Program-made: the position numbers and the translations under genes | Shown here: one piece after another, positions 1-6,735 of the stretch | Layout of the letters: each line of letters opens with the position of its first letter | Position numbering within the stretch: position 1 is the stretch's first letter | Assembly (NCBI GenBank): GCA_913030785.1 | Contig: CAJWER010000044.1 | Location: forward strand, 1-15,977 | DNA: 15,977 bases | Direction: 5' to 3' | DNA from: an uncultured Chloroflexota bacterium | GTDB taxonomy: Bacteria > Chloroflexota > Dehalococcoidia > Lucifugimonadales > CAJWER01 | The notes under the pieces: generated by a model | Told to the model about the DNA's origin: nothing | Databases searched by the model: none | The model's input: only the letters and a program-made list of their open reading frames with translations

Positions 1-54
1 GAAGTTGCGCTCGGTGTCCCGAACGACGCGCGCTACCAACTGCGCCACACCCCG
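1..54 (-). tRNA. tRNA-Pro(CGG)-like gene, 3' end cut by window edge
   Basis: Read on the minus strand from 54, the sequence gives an acceptor 5' arm CGGGGTG, then TG, a perfect D-stem GCGC/GCGC around AGTTGGTA, and a seven-base anticodon loop TTCGGGA with anticodon CGG at 21-19, which decodes CCG (proline). These are the hallmarks of bacterial tRNA-Pro. The anticodon stem is imperfect: CGTCG against CACCG leaves two central mismatches. The variable region before a possible TTC of the T-loop also looks short. The T-arm and acceptor 3' half lie outside the window, so it could be a functional but unusual tRNA or a degenerate copy. Confidence 0.55.
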
Positions 55-118
55 ATAGGGTCAATTGTAGCCGCGCAGAGTCTGAGAGGCAAGCGTGGAA
101 CCGGCTCGTGTGTAGTTG

Positions 119-451
119 CTACAGCCCCCAACTTTGGTCGACGGTATGCAGAGTGTGGGACACATCCTTGGCGGCATCCAGCACCTTGTCGAATACCTCG
201 TCGTGGATTGGGCGAGCAGCCCACTCTCGCCGCTCTGATTCCGAGCTCCAGAACGAAACCGCCTCCAACGTGTATGCCGGCATGAGTCCTCCCAGGGCCT
301 CAAGTTCTGTGGGTTCGTATGGACGGACTACTGCGGCCGCCAGGAAGCCGGGCTGCTCGGACATGGCGGGGAGCCATCCGTCTCGGACCGCGGAATCGAG
401 TTCCAATTCTCGCCCTTTCTTCGGTATCAGGTACACGCTTAGTGAAATCAT
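119..451 (-). CDS. ABM-like dimeric alpha/beta-barrel protein
   Basis: A 110-residue cytoplasmic protein that resembles the antibiotic-biosynthesis-monooxygenase (ABM)/dimeric alpha-beta barrel group. It opens with a beta-strand (ISLSVYLIPKKGRE), followed by a helix and a 'PGFLAAAVVRP' strand, then a strand ending 'AVSFWSSESERREW', a typical ABM-like order. Length fits a single barrel half that would dimerise. The ATG at 451 is preceded by a perfect AGGAGG (459-464) with seven-base spacing, which makes this start secure. It stands alone, 65 bases upstream of the tRNA on the same strand. No substrate can be assigned; members range from monooxygenases to heme-binding and stress proteins. Confidence 0.72.
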   Translation of the reverse strand: MISLSVYLIPKKGRELELDSAVRDGWLPAMSEQPGFLAAAVVRPYEPTELEALGGLMPAYTLEAVSFWSSESERREWAARPIHDEVFDKVLDAAKDVSHTLHTVDQSWGL

Positions 452-760
452 GACTGTTCCTCCTCAAGATCAGACTGTCAGATCTGTGGTTCCCCATCGA
501 CAGAACCAACGTCAGGGTGCGTTCGAGACACAGCGTAGATCCACCCTAGCCTCAGCCCCTGATCGGGTTGTAGGGCCGATTCGTTAGGAAAACATAGCAG
601 AACATGCGTGGCGGCAGGTCGAGGATCTGGGTGTGTGAGCATGCCAGCCGATTCCGGCAATAGAATATGCGAAATCTACTTCCTGTATCCATCCTCATGA
701 ATTTGAATAGCTCAAATCAAACGTCAACCATGACGAAAAAGTAGTGAAATCGGCTTCATC

Positions 761-789
761 TTGACAAGTACCAGCCAAATCTCTTAAGT
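761..789 (+). promoter_or_regulatory. Candidate sigma70-type promoter
   Basis: A perfect -35 box TTGACA lies at 761-766. Seventeen bases further is TTAAGT (784-789), a weak -10 match of three in six. The box sits in the AT-rich intergenic region, correctly oriented for the GNAT-kinase gene, and would give a leader of about 85 bases before the start at 882. The -35 is convincing; the -10 is not. Confidence 0.35.
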
Positions 790-804
790 TTGGAATTGTC
801 CAAA
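789..804. promoter_or_regulatory. Small dyad, possible operator
   Basis: TTTGGA (789-794) and TCCAAA (799-804) form a perfect six-base inverted repeat around ATTG. It overlaps the end of the candidate -10 and the expected transcription start, where a repressor site would lie. The length is short enough to arise by chance. Confidence 0.25.
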
Positions 805-881
805 TGGACATTTCGAAGTCGACAACTCGTCTCAGCATAGCTACTAGAGATAGTATGACGGGTGATCCAGAGGAGGTTCAG

Positions 882-2162
882 ATGCTTCCAAATGTAACAC
901 TAAAGGCAGTTTCGCGGGACGATGTGGACAACGTCGGCTGGTGGCTCGAAGACGATGACGTCTCGTCGCGCTGGTTCGGACACTACGGTTGCGGTGATCC
1001 CGTGCATCGCGGTTACGATCCCCAGCACATGCTGGAGTCCAGCGACTGGGAGTGGCAGAGCGTTTTCGACGATCCCCATCGCCTCATCTTTTCGATTTAC
1101 AACGAAATTGAAGAGCACGTCGGCGAAACTCAGGTGTTACTAGACGGCTCGGGCGGCGCCGAGTTCTCCCTGCTCATTGGCCGCAAGGACCTGTGGCACC
1201 ACGGCTATGGCACGTCCACCGTGCTTGCGCTGCTGGAACGGGTGTTTACTACCCTCCAGGTGGAGCGGGCGTGGGTAGCTATTCCAGAAGACAATGAGCC
1301 CGCGCTTGGCCTTTTCGAGAAGCTAGGCTTCGCAAGGGAAGGGACGCGCGATCTTTGCACGAATGAAGACGGATCTGAGTTGCGTGCCTGCGTTCTTGCA
1401 ACGGATGCTTTGTCCTACAAGTTCCTCCGCCCGACGGAGGAGCTTGTGAGGGAGACGTTAGGTGTGCTCTCGGTTACTGGCCTCCCCGGTAGTGGGTCCG
1501 AGACTATCGGTGCAGAGATTGCACGGCTCCTTGGGTGCCGGTTTGCGAACGAGCAGATGGTCGATCTGATCGCCGAACGCATCAATTGCAGCCCAAAGGA
1601 AATTGAGGGTTTCGAGGCAAGTCACCGCTCCATCTGGAGTAGGATGCTCAATGCTCTCGTCGTGCCTATGGAATTGTCCGCCGCCTATGATGCCGGGTAC
1701 CATCTGTTCCGGCCTGACCTCGAGGATGGGGCTCTGGAAGGACAGCTCAACAAGGATAACTACCTGAAGGCGATTGCTGGCGTGGTCAAGGCACAGTGCG
1801 CCGACGGGCACGTGGTAATACACGGCCTTGGTGGCCACGTCCACATGCCGGAGTCGGCTGACGCGGTCAACGTGCATGTTTCGTCGTCGCCAGAGTCCAG
1901 AGCGTCGCGAATTGCGTCACAGCTAGGGCTCACCGTGGAGGAAGCCAAGGACTGGCTGAAGGACGCAGACAAAAACGCTCGAGCCGAGGCCAAATACTTG
2001 CACGGTGTTGACCTCGATTCGGTGAACCGGTTCGACATCACCGTTAATGCGGACCGTATATCCGCCGAGACCGTGGCGCAGATAGTTCTGGGGGCACTGC
2101 AGACTAAGAGCGAGGCCAAGCAATCCGACCGAGCCCGTACCGCAAGGGAGATGGCTGTCTAG
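882..2162 (+). CDS. GNAT acetyltransferase fused to cytidylate-kinase-like domain
   Basis: A two-domain cytoplasmic protein of 426 residues. Residues 1-180 form a GNAT N-acetyltransferase: a 'RKDLWHHGYGTS' acetyl-CoA loop (the R/QxxGxG/A region) and the C-terminal 'EDNEPALGLFEKLGFAREG' strand-helix-strand. Residues 195-405 resemble the cytidylate-kinase-like family (PF13189 type): a P-loop beginning at G200 (GLPGSGSET), then 'LGCRFANEQMVDLIAERI', a glycine-rich 'HVVIHGLGGHV' strand and a lid-like stretch rich in Arg/Lys. The P-loop has Ser where Walker A normally has Lys, as is usual in that family. I chose ATG 882 over an in-frame ATG at 804 because AGGAGG stands at 871-876, five bases before 882, and residues before it match no domain. 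Substrates of both halves are unknown. The gene is single, ended by the hairpin at 2204. Confidence 0.88.
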   Translation: MLPNVTLKAVSRDDVDNVGWWLEDDDVSSRWFGHYGCGDPVHRGYDPQHMLESSDWEWQSVFDDPHRLIFSIYNEIEEHVGETQVLLDGSGGAEFSLLIGRKDLWHHGYGTSTVLALLERVFTTLQVERAWVAIPEDNEPALGLFEKLGFAREGTRDLCTNEDGSELRACVLATDALSYKFLRPTEELVRETLGVLSVTGLPGSGSETIGAEIARLLGCRFANEQMVDLIAERINCSPKEIEGFEASHRSIWSRMLNALVVPMELSAAYDAGYHLFRPDLEDGALEGQLNKDNYLKAIAGVVKAQCADGHVVIHGLGGHVHMPESADAVNVHVSSSPESRASRIASQLGLTVEEAKDWLKDADKNARAEAKYLHGVDLDSVNRFDITVNADRISAETVAQIVLGALQTKSEAKQSDRARTAREMAV

Positions 2163-2203
2163 TTAGCTTCACTCGACGGGTTTCGGAGCCAGACCGAATA
2201 GAA

Positions 2204-2237
2204 AAGGGGCCTGCCACATGGCAGGCCCCTTGCTTTT
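2204..2237 (+). terminator. Rho-independent terminator, probably bidirectional
   Basis: A perfect 12-bp stem (2204-2215 with 2220-2231, GC-rich, loop ACAT) is followed by GCTTTTG. It lies 41 bases after the GNAT-kinase stop. The A-run just before the left arm (2202-2205) would give a U-run in the opposite direction, so it may also close the minus-strand GrpB remnant. Confidence 0.92.
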
Positions 2238-2255
2238 GACTTCATCTGCTGGTTG

Positions 2256-2522
2256 TCAGCGGTGCACGTCGAGGAGTCTACGCCTATCCATGCCTTGGCA
2301 CGGGCCACAACGGGCTCGATGAACGAGGTCTTTGCCACCGTGAGCTGCCCTGTCGTCGCCGATACTCTCCGCGAGATTTCGCTTGATAGCCTCGTACTCC
2401 CTGACCGTCTCAGGGTGAGCCCGCAGGTAGTCCCTGAACAGTAGATGGTCAATCCAGAAGTCGGTCGTCGTCTCTACCACATGCAGGTGATGTGTAGCCG
2501 AATCAATTGCGTACGAACGCAA
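2256..2522 (-). pseudogene. GrpB/UPF0157-family gene remnant, truncated and frameshifted
   Basis: The minus strand from 2522 reads a block 'THHLHVVE' then 'HLLFRDYLRAHPETVREYEAIKRNLAE', the conserved C-terminal half of GrpB/UPF0157 proteins (nucleotidyltransferase-like fold). At about 2340-2352 the similarity jumps frame: the continuation in the neighbouring frame is 'QLTVAKTSFIEPVVARAKAW', again the family C-terminus. The family is normally about 170-180 residues; the N-terminal half, including the 'HIGSTSVPGL' motif, is missing, and a stop (2525-2523) lies directly upstream with no family-like sequence in any frame back to 2600. One end is lost and one frameshift is present, so this is very likely a decayed gene. 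Confidence 0.8.
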
Positions 2523-2523
2523 T
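2506..2523. promoter_or_regulatory. Dyad upstream of egtB, possible operator
   Basis: ATTGCGT (2506-2512) and ACGCAAT (2517-2523) are a perfect seven-base inverted repeat around ACGA. A -35-like TTGACG (2526-2531) follows at once, pointing towards egtB, although no good -10 is visible 17 bases on. The position suits a regulator of the ergothioneine operon. It also overlaps the broken end of the GrpB remnant. Confidence 0.3.
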
Positions 2524-2591
2524 CATTGACGCGCGGGCCTGATAGGACGTACCGTTTCAAGGGCCCGAGCCGACCGTGATGGAGTAGAGCC

Positions 2592-3874
2592 TTGTTGACC
2601 AAGCCCCTGTTCACTGAGGTCCCTCACGTACCCCAGGACATAGTCTCCACCTACCAGGTGGAGAGACAGATCTCAGAAAAGATCTGTGCTCCCCTGGAGA
2701 TTGAGGACTATGGGCTGCAGGCGATGAACGACGCCAGTCCAGCGAAATGGCATCTTGGCCACGTCACCTGGTTCTGCGAGACGTTCCTGCTTAAGTCGAT
2801 GTCAGAGGGTTACAGCCCGGTCAACCCGGTTTATGAGTACCTGTTCAACTCCTACTATGACGGCGTAGGCCCGCAATGGACCCGCGCCTACCGAGCTCAC
2901 CTATCCAGTCCCACTGTCGCTGAGGTCTATGACTTTAGCACGATGGTGGATCGTGGCATGCTCGATCTAGTGGAGGAGACCGGACCGGAGGGGCTGCCTT
3001 TTCTGGGAGCGCTGGTGACAATGGGACTGAACCACGAACAACAGCACCAGGAACTGCTGGTTACCGACATCAAGTACAACCTCTCGGTTAATTCAATGCG
3101 ACCCGCCTATCACGACACCGAAATACCTGAATCGTCGTCCTGGGCGCCACTGAAATGGTTGCCCTTCGAAGGCGTCGTCGTCTGGACCGGCCACGACCGG
3201 CAAGGTTTTGCATTCGACAACGAGTGGCCGCGCCACCAAACCTTCGTTGCGCCTTTCAAGCTGGCATTCCGGCTTACAACGAATGGCGAGTTCATAGAAT
3301 TCATTGATGTAGGTGGTTACGATAGGTCAGATCTGTGGCTCTCTGAAGGCTGGAAGACGGCCAAGAAGGAAGGCTGGGGCGTCCCTTATACTGGGAGCGT
3401 TTGGACGGGGAGTGGTGGTTTCAGACGATGTCGGGCATGAGGAAGGTCGATGAGCACGGACCGGTTGCGCACGTCAGCTACTACGAGGCAGACGCATTCG
3501 CACGCTGGTCCGAAAAGCGACTGGCAACCGAGCACGAGTGGGAGCACGCCGCCATCCCAGAACCGATAACAGGAAATTTCCTTGAGTCGGGTCTCTACCA
3601 TTCTGTGTCGGCACCCGTTGGCAGTAATGGTCTCCAGCAGATGTTCGGCGATTTGTGGGAATGGACTCAGAGTCCGTACGCCCCTTACCCGGGGTACCGA
3701 CCCGTTGAAGGTACACTGGGAGAGTACAACGTCAAGTTCATGGTGAACCAGATGGTGCTTCGGGGCGGCTCGTGTGCCACCCCTGGCCACCATATAAGGC
3801 CCAGCTACCGTAACTTCTTTCCACCAGACGCTCGCTGGCAGTTCTCCGGTATCCATCTGGCAGACGAGCTTTGA
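2592..3874 (+). CDS. egtB: EgtB, ergothioneine sulfoxide synthase, interrupted by an apparent frameshift
   Basis: EgtB is the non-heme iron enzyme that joins gamma-glutamylcysteine (or cysteine) to hercynine with oxygen in ergothioneine synthesis. Residues 10-160 form the DinB-like domain with the iron ligands expected at H57 ('HLGHVTWFCETF') and H148/H152 ('NHEQQHQELL'). The C-terminal part is the formylglycine-generating-enzyme-like domain, with 'PVAHVSYYEADAFARW', 'RLATEHEWEHAA', 'GDLWEWTQSPY', 'LRGGSCATP' and 'RNFFPPDARWQFSGIHLA'. Reading frame changes at CCC 3383-3385: the first frame runs to 3440, while the downstream frame continues the conserved 'PLYWERLDGEWW'. One extra C restores a 427-residue protein of normal length. 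The start is TTG 2592 with GGAG at 2581-2584, seven bases away. All other motifs are intact, so a sequencing/assembly error or a very recent mutation is likelier than an old pseudogene. It is followed by overlapping egtD. Confidence 0.92.
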
Positions 3875-4905
3875 CGGGCCCGGAAGGTCAGCCGATCCCG
3901 CTCAACGGTCCCGTAGCCGTCCCTCCAAAAGATGAGGGCAAGCCTGGGAGTGTGTTGGACGCCGTCGAGGGTGGACCCTTGGCAGGTGCGGTATCCGGCA
4001 TCGTTCAAGGGCTCACAGCGAAGCAAAAAAAGATCTCGCCAAGGTACTTCTACGACTCCGCGGGTTCATCTCTGTTCGAGCGGATCACGCAGCTACCGGA
4101 ATACTACCTGACACGCTCTGAGAACGCGGTTGTAGAGCGGACGGTGGACGCGATAGTGAGGCAGGTTGCACCGCAAGAGGTTCTCGAACTCGGTACGGGC
4201 TCGTCCAAAAAAATACGACAGATACTGGATGCCTGTTCGCAGACTGAGCTACCCCGCTACACGGCTTTCGACATAGACCGGGGCGCGGTGACGACCGCTG
4301 TAGAGACCATTGGACAGGCGTACCCTGGCATCGATGCCCGCGGTGTGGTCGGCGACTTTGAAAAGCACCTATCTCTATTGCCGCAGAGCCCCGGGCGACG
4401 CCTCGTCGTGTTCTTTGGCAGCATTATCGGCAACCTCGATCCCTGGCCTCGCAGGCGGTTTCTTGCCAATGTTCGTACGCTGCTCGGCCCGCGTGACCGT
4501 TTCCTACTAGGGGTGGATCTCAAGAAAGAGCCGCACGTTCTGGAGGCGGCCTATAACGATGCCGAGGGGATCATCGCTGAGTTCAACCGAAATATCTTGA
4601 ACGTTGTCAATCGGCTGGTCGACGCCAATTTTGACCCCGGGGCGTTTCGGCACCAGGCGATTTGGAACGAGGACGATGGGCGTATCGAGATGTATCTCAT
4701 AGCGGAGACGCGGCAGGAAATTTTACTTGGGGCAGGCGGCGTCACGATCACGGTGGAGCCGGGTGAAACGATATGGACCGAAAGCTCCTACAAATTCACG
4801 CGCCGTGGAGCCCAGGGGATGCTCGAAGAGGCGAAAATGAGGCTGGACGCCTGGCACACGGACACCATGTTCGGCCTCGCCCTGGCCGCGCCCGATGGCT
4901 CGTGA
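3871..4905 (+). CDS. egtD: EgtD, L-histidine N-alpha-methyltransferase
   Basis: EgtD trimethylates histidine to hercynine with three S-adenosylmethionine, the first step of ergothioneine synthesis and the substrate source for EgtB. The 344-residue protein shows the family series: 'SPRYFYDSAGSSLFERI', 'LPEYYLTRSE', the SAM-binding 'VLELGTGSSKK', 'AFDIDRGAV', 'VVFFGSIIGNL', 'GVDLKKEP' and 'IWTESSYKF'. By alignment in mind with the mycobacterial enzyme, the histidine-pocket residues are N188, Y228, E304 and S306, all present. The start is TTG 3871, overlapping the egtB stop as TTGA, which implies translational coupling; about 30 N-terminal residues are low in similarity and a later start is possible. 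No egtC/egtA/egtE gene follows, so sulfoxide cleavage and any gamma-glutamyl removal must be encoded elsewhere. Confidence 0.95.
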   Translation: MTGPEGQPIPLNGPVAVPPKDEGKPGSVLDAVEGGPLAGAVSGIVQGLTAKQKKISPRYFYDSAGSSLFERITQLPEYYLTRSENAVVERTVDAIVRQVAPQEVLELGTGSSKKIRQILDACSQTELPRYTAFDIDRGAVTTAVETIGQAYPGIDARGVVGDFEKHLSLLPQSPGRRLVVFFGSIIGNLDPWPRRRFLANVRTLLGPRDRFLLGVDLKKEPHVLEAAYNDAEGIIAEFNRNILNVVNRLVDANFDPGAFRHQAIWNEDDGRIEMYLIAETRQEILLGAGGVTITVEPGETIWTESSYKFTRRGAQGMLEEAKMRLDAWHTDTMFGLALAAPDGS

Positions 4906-4929
4906 CCGACCAGCAACAGTAATAAGGGC

Positions 4930-4938
4930 TGATATAAT
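4930..4938 (+). promoter_or_regulatory. Extended -10 promoter for the membrane operon
   Basis: TGATATAAT is an exact TGnTATAAT extended -10 element in the 41-base gap after egtD. No -35 match is seen at 4910-4915, as is common for extended -10 promoters. The expected transcription start (about 4945) lies two bases before the ATG at 4947, so the mRNA would be leaderless; consistent with that, no Shine-Dalgarno sequence is present. Confidence 0.65.
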
Positions 4939-4946
4939 ATTGTGTA

Positions 4947-5336
4947 ATGAACAGGCTCGTGGCGTACCTGCCGTACATCATCCTATTGATAGGGCTGATC
5001 GTGCCAACCGCCGGTACGCTGGTGGACCATCACTTTGCGGACAGGCAGCCCGGCCACAATCACCTGTTGTTGGTTAGCGATCATCTTCATGCGGTCGACG
5101 GCCAGCATTCTCACCTTCTGACTGGAGATAGTGAGGACGGTGCGGGTCCCGCTACTCTGTACAATTATGATAGCGGGCTAGCTATCGCCCAAGACGCGCC
5201 CCGTGACGCCACCAGCCTGCTGGCCGCACTCCAATACGAACCTACCTCTGTGTTGATCCTGCCATCGCATCCGGTGGCTGCGTTGATAGGGCAAACTATT
5301 CCTCCGCCTGCCAAGCCTCCACGACTCATCTCCTAG
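4947..5336 (+). CDS. Small His-rich membrane-anchored protein
   Basis: A 129-residue protein with one N-terminal membrane segment (about residues 5-26, 'YLPYIILLIGLIVPTAGTLV') and an outside part rich in histidine: H28/H29, H37/H39, H46/H48 and H54/H56, arranged as HH and HxH pairs. Such spacing suits Cu or Zn binding. The C-terminal third is proline-rich with a short hydrophobic patch near residues 101-115. I do not recognise a named family. It is the first gene of the four-gene operon to 8259 and appears to be translated from a leaderless start. The neighbouring YtkA/FixH-like, cupredoxin-like and membrane proteins support an envelope metal-binding role by inference. Confidence 0.75.
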   Translation: MNRLVAYLPYIILLIGLIVPTAGTLVDHHFADRQPGHNHLLLVSDHLHAVDGQHSHLLTGDSEDGAGPATLYNYDSGLAIAQDAPRDATSLLAALQYEPTSVLILPSHPVAALIGQTIPPPAKPPRLIS

Positions 5337-5427
5337 ACCCGCTTTGTCCAGCTTCTTTCGCCTCACGGCGCCTGTCCTGTAACTTGTGTCAGACCATGCC
5401 GTGAGAATACCAGGGGAGGATGCACAT

Positions 5428-5982
5428 TTGATGTCCCACGTCCGACTTGTCGTGATGAGTGGCCTGGCCGCTTCCGTGACGCTCTTGCTCGTGTCAGTTC
5501 CCGCGTTCGCGAACGGGCGCGTGCAGAATTTTGTCACTCAGAGTGCTGGGCCGTACACACTGGCCATCGGCACCATACCGGAGACACCGGTAGTGGGGAA
5601 CCTCCACCTAACGATAAGCGTCGCGGACGAGTCGACCGGCGCATATCTACTCGATGCGGAGGTCTCAGTCACCGGGGCTGGCCCCCGGTCGGAAGTCCCT
5701 GACCTCGGCCCCATTGTGGCCGAAAAGAACCCGCTCGACCCGACTTTCTACGATATCAACACCTCTGTCGACAGGGTAGGGACCTGGAAATTCACAATAG
5801 ACGTCAGCGGCGAATTGGGTGACGCCAGTACCGCGATTGAAATCGAGGTGACGTCAATAAGCCCAATCGCCGGAATACTGACGATTGTTGGGCTAGTGGC
5901 GTTCTTGCTGGTCCTAGGTCTTTCGGTCCGCGCATTCCTGAAGCAGCAACGAAATGCTTCGGGTAGAGATCGGGCCCGCTGA
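5428..5982 (+). CDS. YtkA/FixH-like secreted membrane-anchored protein
   Basis: A 184-residue exported protein: a signal peptide ending 'VSVPAFA', then an Ig-like beta-sandwich of about 120 residues ('YTLAIGTIPETPVVGNLHLT', 'DAEVSVTGAG', 'VGTWKFTIDVSGELG') and one C-terminal membrane helix (about 145-167) followed by a basic cytoplasmic tail. The layout and strands resemble YtkA-like/FixH-like domains, which occur beside copper and cytochrome oxidase assembly genes. GGAGGA at 5415-5420 is eight bases before TTG 5428 and eleven before ATG 5431; either start gives the same signal peptide. A GTG at 5386 would add residues unlike a signal peptide. There are no obvious metal-ligand clusters in the domain itself. 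Confidence 0.8.
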   Translation: MMSHVRLVVMSGLAASVTLLLVSVPAFANGRVQNFVTQSAGPYTLAIGTIPETPVVGNLHLTISVADESTGAYLLDAEVSVTGAGPRSEVPDLGPIVAEKNPLDPTFYDINTSVDRVGTWKFTIDVSGELGDASTAIEIEVTSISPIAGILTIVGLVAFLLVLGLSVRAFLKQQRNASGRDRAR

Positions 5983-6015
5983 TTCCTCGAGACGTTCACA
6001 AATTGTGAGAACCCC

Positions 6016-6726
6016 TTGAACCAACACAAACAAACCAAAATCATATCCATTTTGCTGATGACGTTGGCGGTCTCCGCTGTGGCCCTAGCTGCTTGCAGTA
6101 CCTCGGAGCCTGAGGACCGCCTCTTTGATCTGTCCATTGAACATGGTGCCTTGACCCTGGATCCGCCTGTCATGAAGGTTGATCAGGGCGATACGGTGAC
6201 CCTCAACTTTGACTCCGACGAACATGGCTCGGTCCACCTTCACGGCTACGACGAGGAGTTTGAAGTGGGCCCTGATGAGATTGCGACACTTGAGTTCACA
6301 GCCGATGCCACCGGATCCTTCAAGTTGACCCTGCATGCCGCAGGCGAACAAATTGAGGACGACCATGGCGCAATATTCGATTCGCTGTGGCTGGCGAAGG
6401 GCGAGAGCTTCAGTTTTGACTTTCCTGATGACCTGGTAGGAATGGTCATCCCCTTTCACAACCACATGGACCATGATATCAGCGGGTCGATCACGGTAGA
6501 TAGAGAGCCTGCGCCTTTGGCGGTTGTTTCGATTGAGGTGAGAGAGGGCTCGTTCCTGCCTTCGGACATATCGGTGGGAGTTACCAGTGCAGTGATCTGG
6601 ACCAACGTCGGCGAAACGCAGGCGAGAGTAGTCAGCGGAATGATGGCGGCCCCGGGCGAGGATCCGGAGGAAAATCACGATGAGGAAGAGGTCCAGTTGG
6701 GTTCCCTAGAGGTCCACCCGAAATAG
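6016..6726 (+). CDS. Cupredoxin-like lipoprotein, His/Asp/Glu-rich
   Basis: A 236-residue lipoprotein with lipobox LAAC (Cys27). Residues 36-107 form a cupredoxin-type sandwich ('PVMKVDQGDTVTLNF', 'HGSVHLHGY', 'TGSFKLTLHAAG'). Residues 118-161 end in 'IPFHNHMDHDISGSITV', which recalls the metal loop of plastocyanin-like proteins but with H148, H150, M151, H153 and no cysteine. Residues 168-211 look like a further cupredoxin half ('GSFLPSDISVGVTSAVIWTN'), and the tail is acidic with a few His. Lack of a Cys ligand argues against a classical blue copper site; red/colourless Cu binding or storage is possible. The start is TTG 6016, because the later ATG 6058 would cut the signal peptide; Shine-Dalgarno is weak. 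It lies 33 bases after the YtkA-like gene and nine before the membrane-protein gene. Confidence 0.82.
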   Translation: MNQHKQTKIISILLMTLAVSAVALAACSTSEPEDRLFDLSIEHGALTLDPPVMKVDQGDTVTLNFDSDEHGSVHLHGYDEEFEVGPDEIATLEFTADATGSFKLTLHAAGEQIEDDHGAIFDSLWLAKGESFSFDFPDDLVGMVIPFHNHMDHDISGSITVDREPAPLAVVSIEVREGSFLPSDISVGVTSAVIWTNVGETQARVVSGMMAAPGEDPEENHDEEEVQLGSLEVHPK

Positions 6727-6735
6727 GGGCAACCT

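Larger units (their letters stand above)
452..881. other. Divergent intergenic region
   Basis: About 430 bases separate the divergent ABM-like gene and the GNAT-kinase gene. Apart from the ribosome-binding site of the former, the promoter-like box and the dyad annotated separately, I see no gene. The stretch from about 660 to 800 is distinctly AT-rich compared with its surroundings, as expected of promoter DNA. Short open frames here have no recognisable content. Confidence 0.6.

Noticed and set aside
804..881. ATG 804 as start of the GNAT-kinase gene
   Set aside because: No ribosome site; the in-frame ATG 882 has AGGAGG at ideal spacing and the domain begins there.
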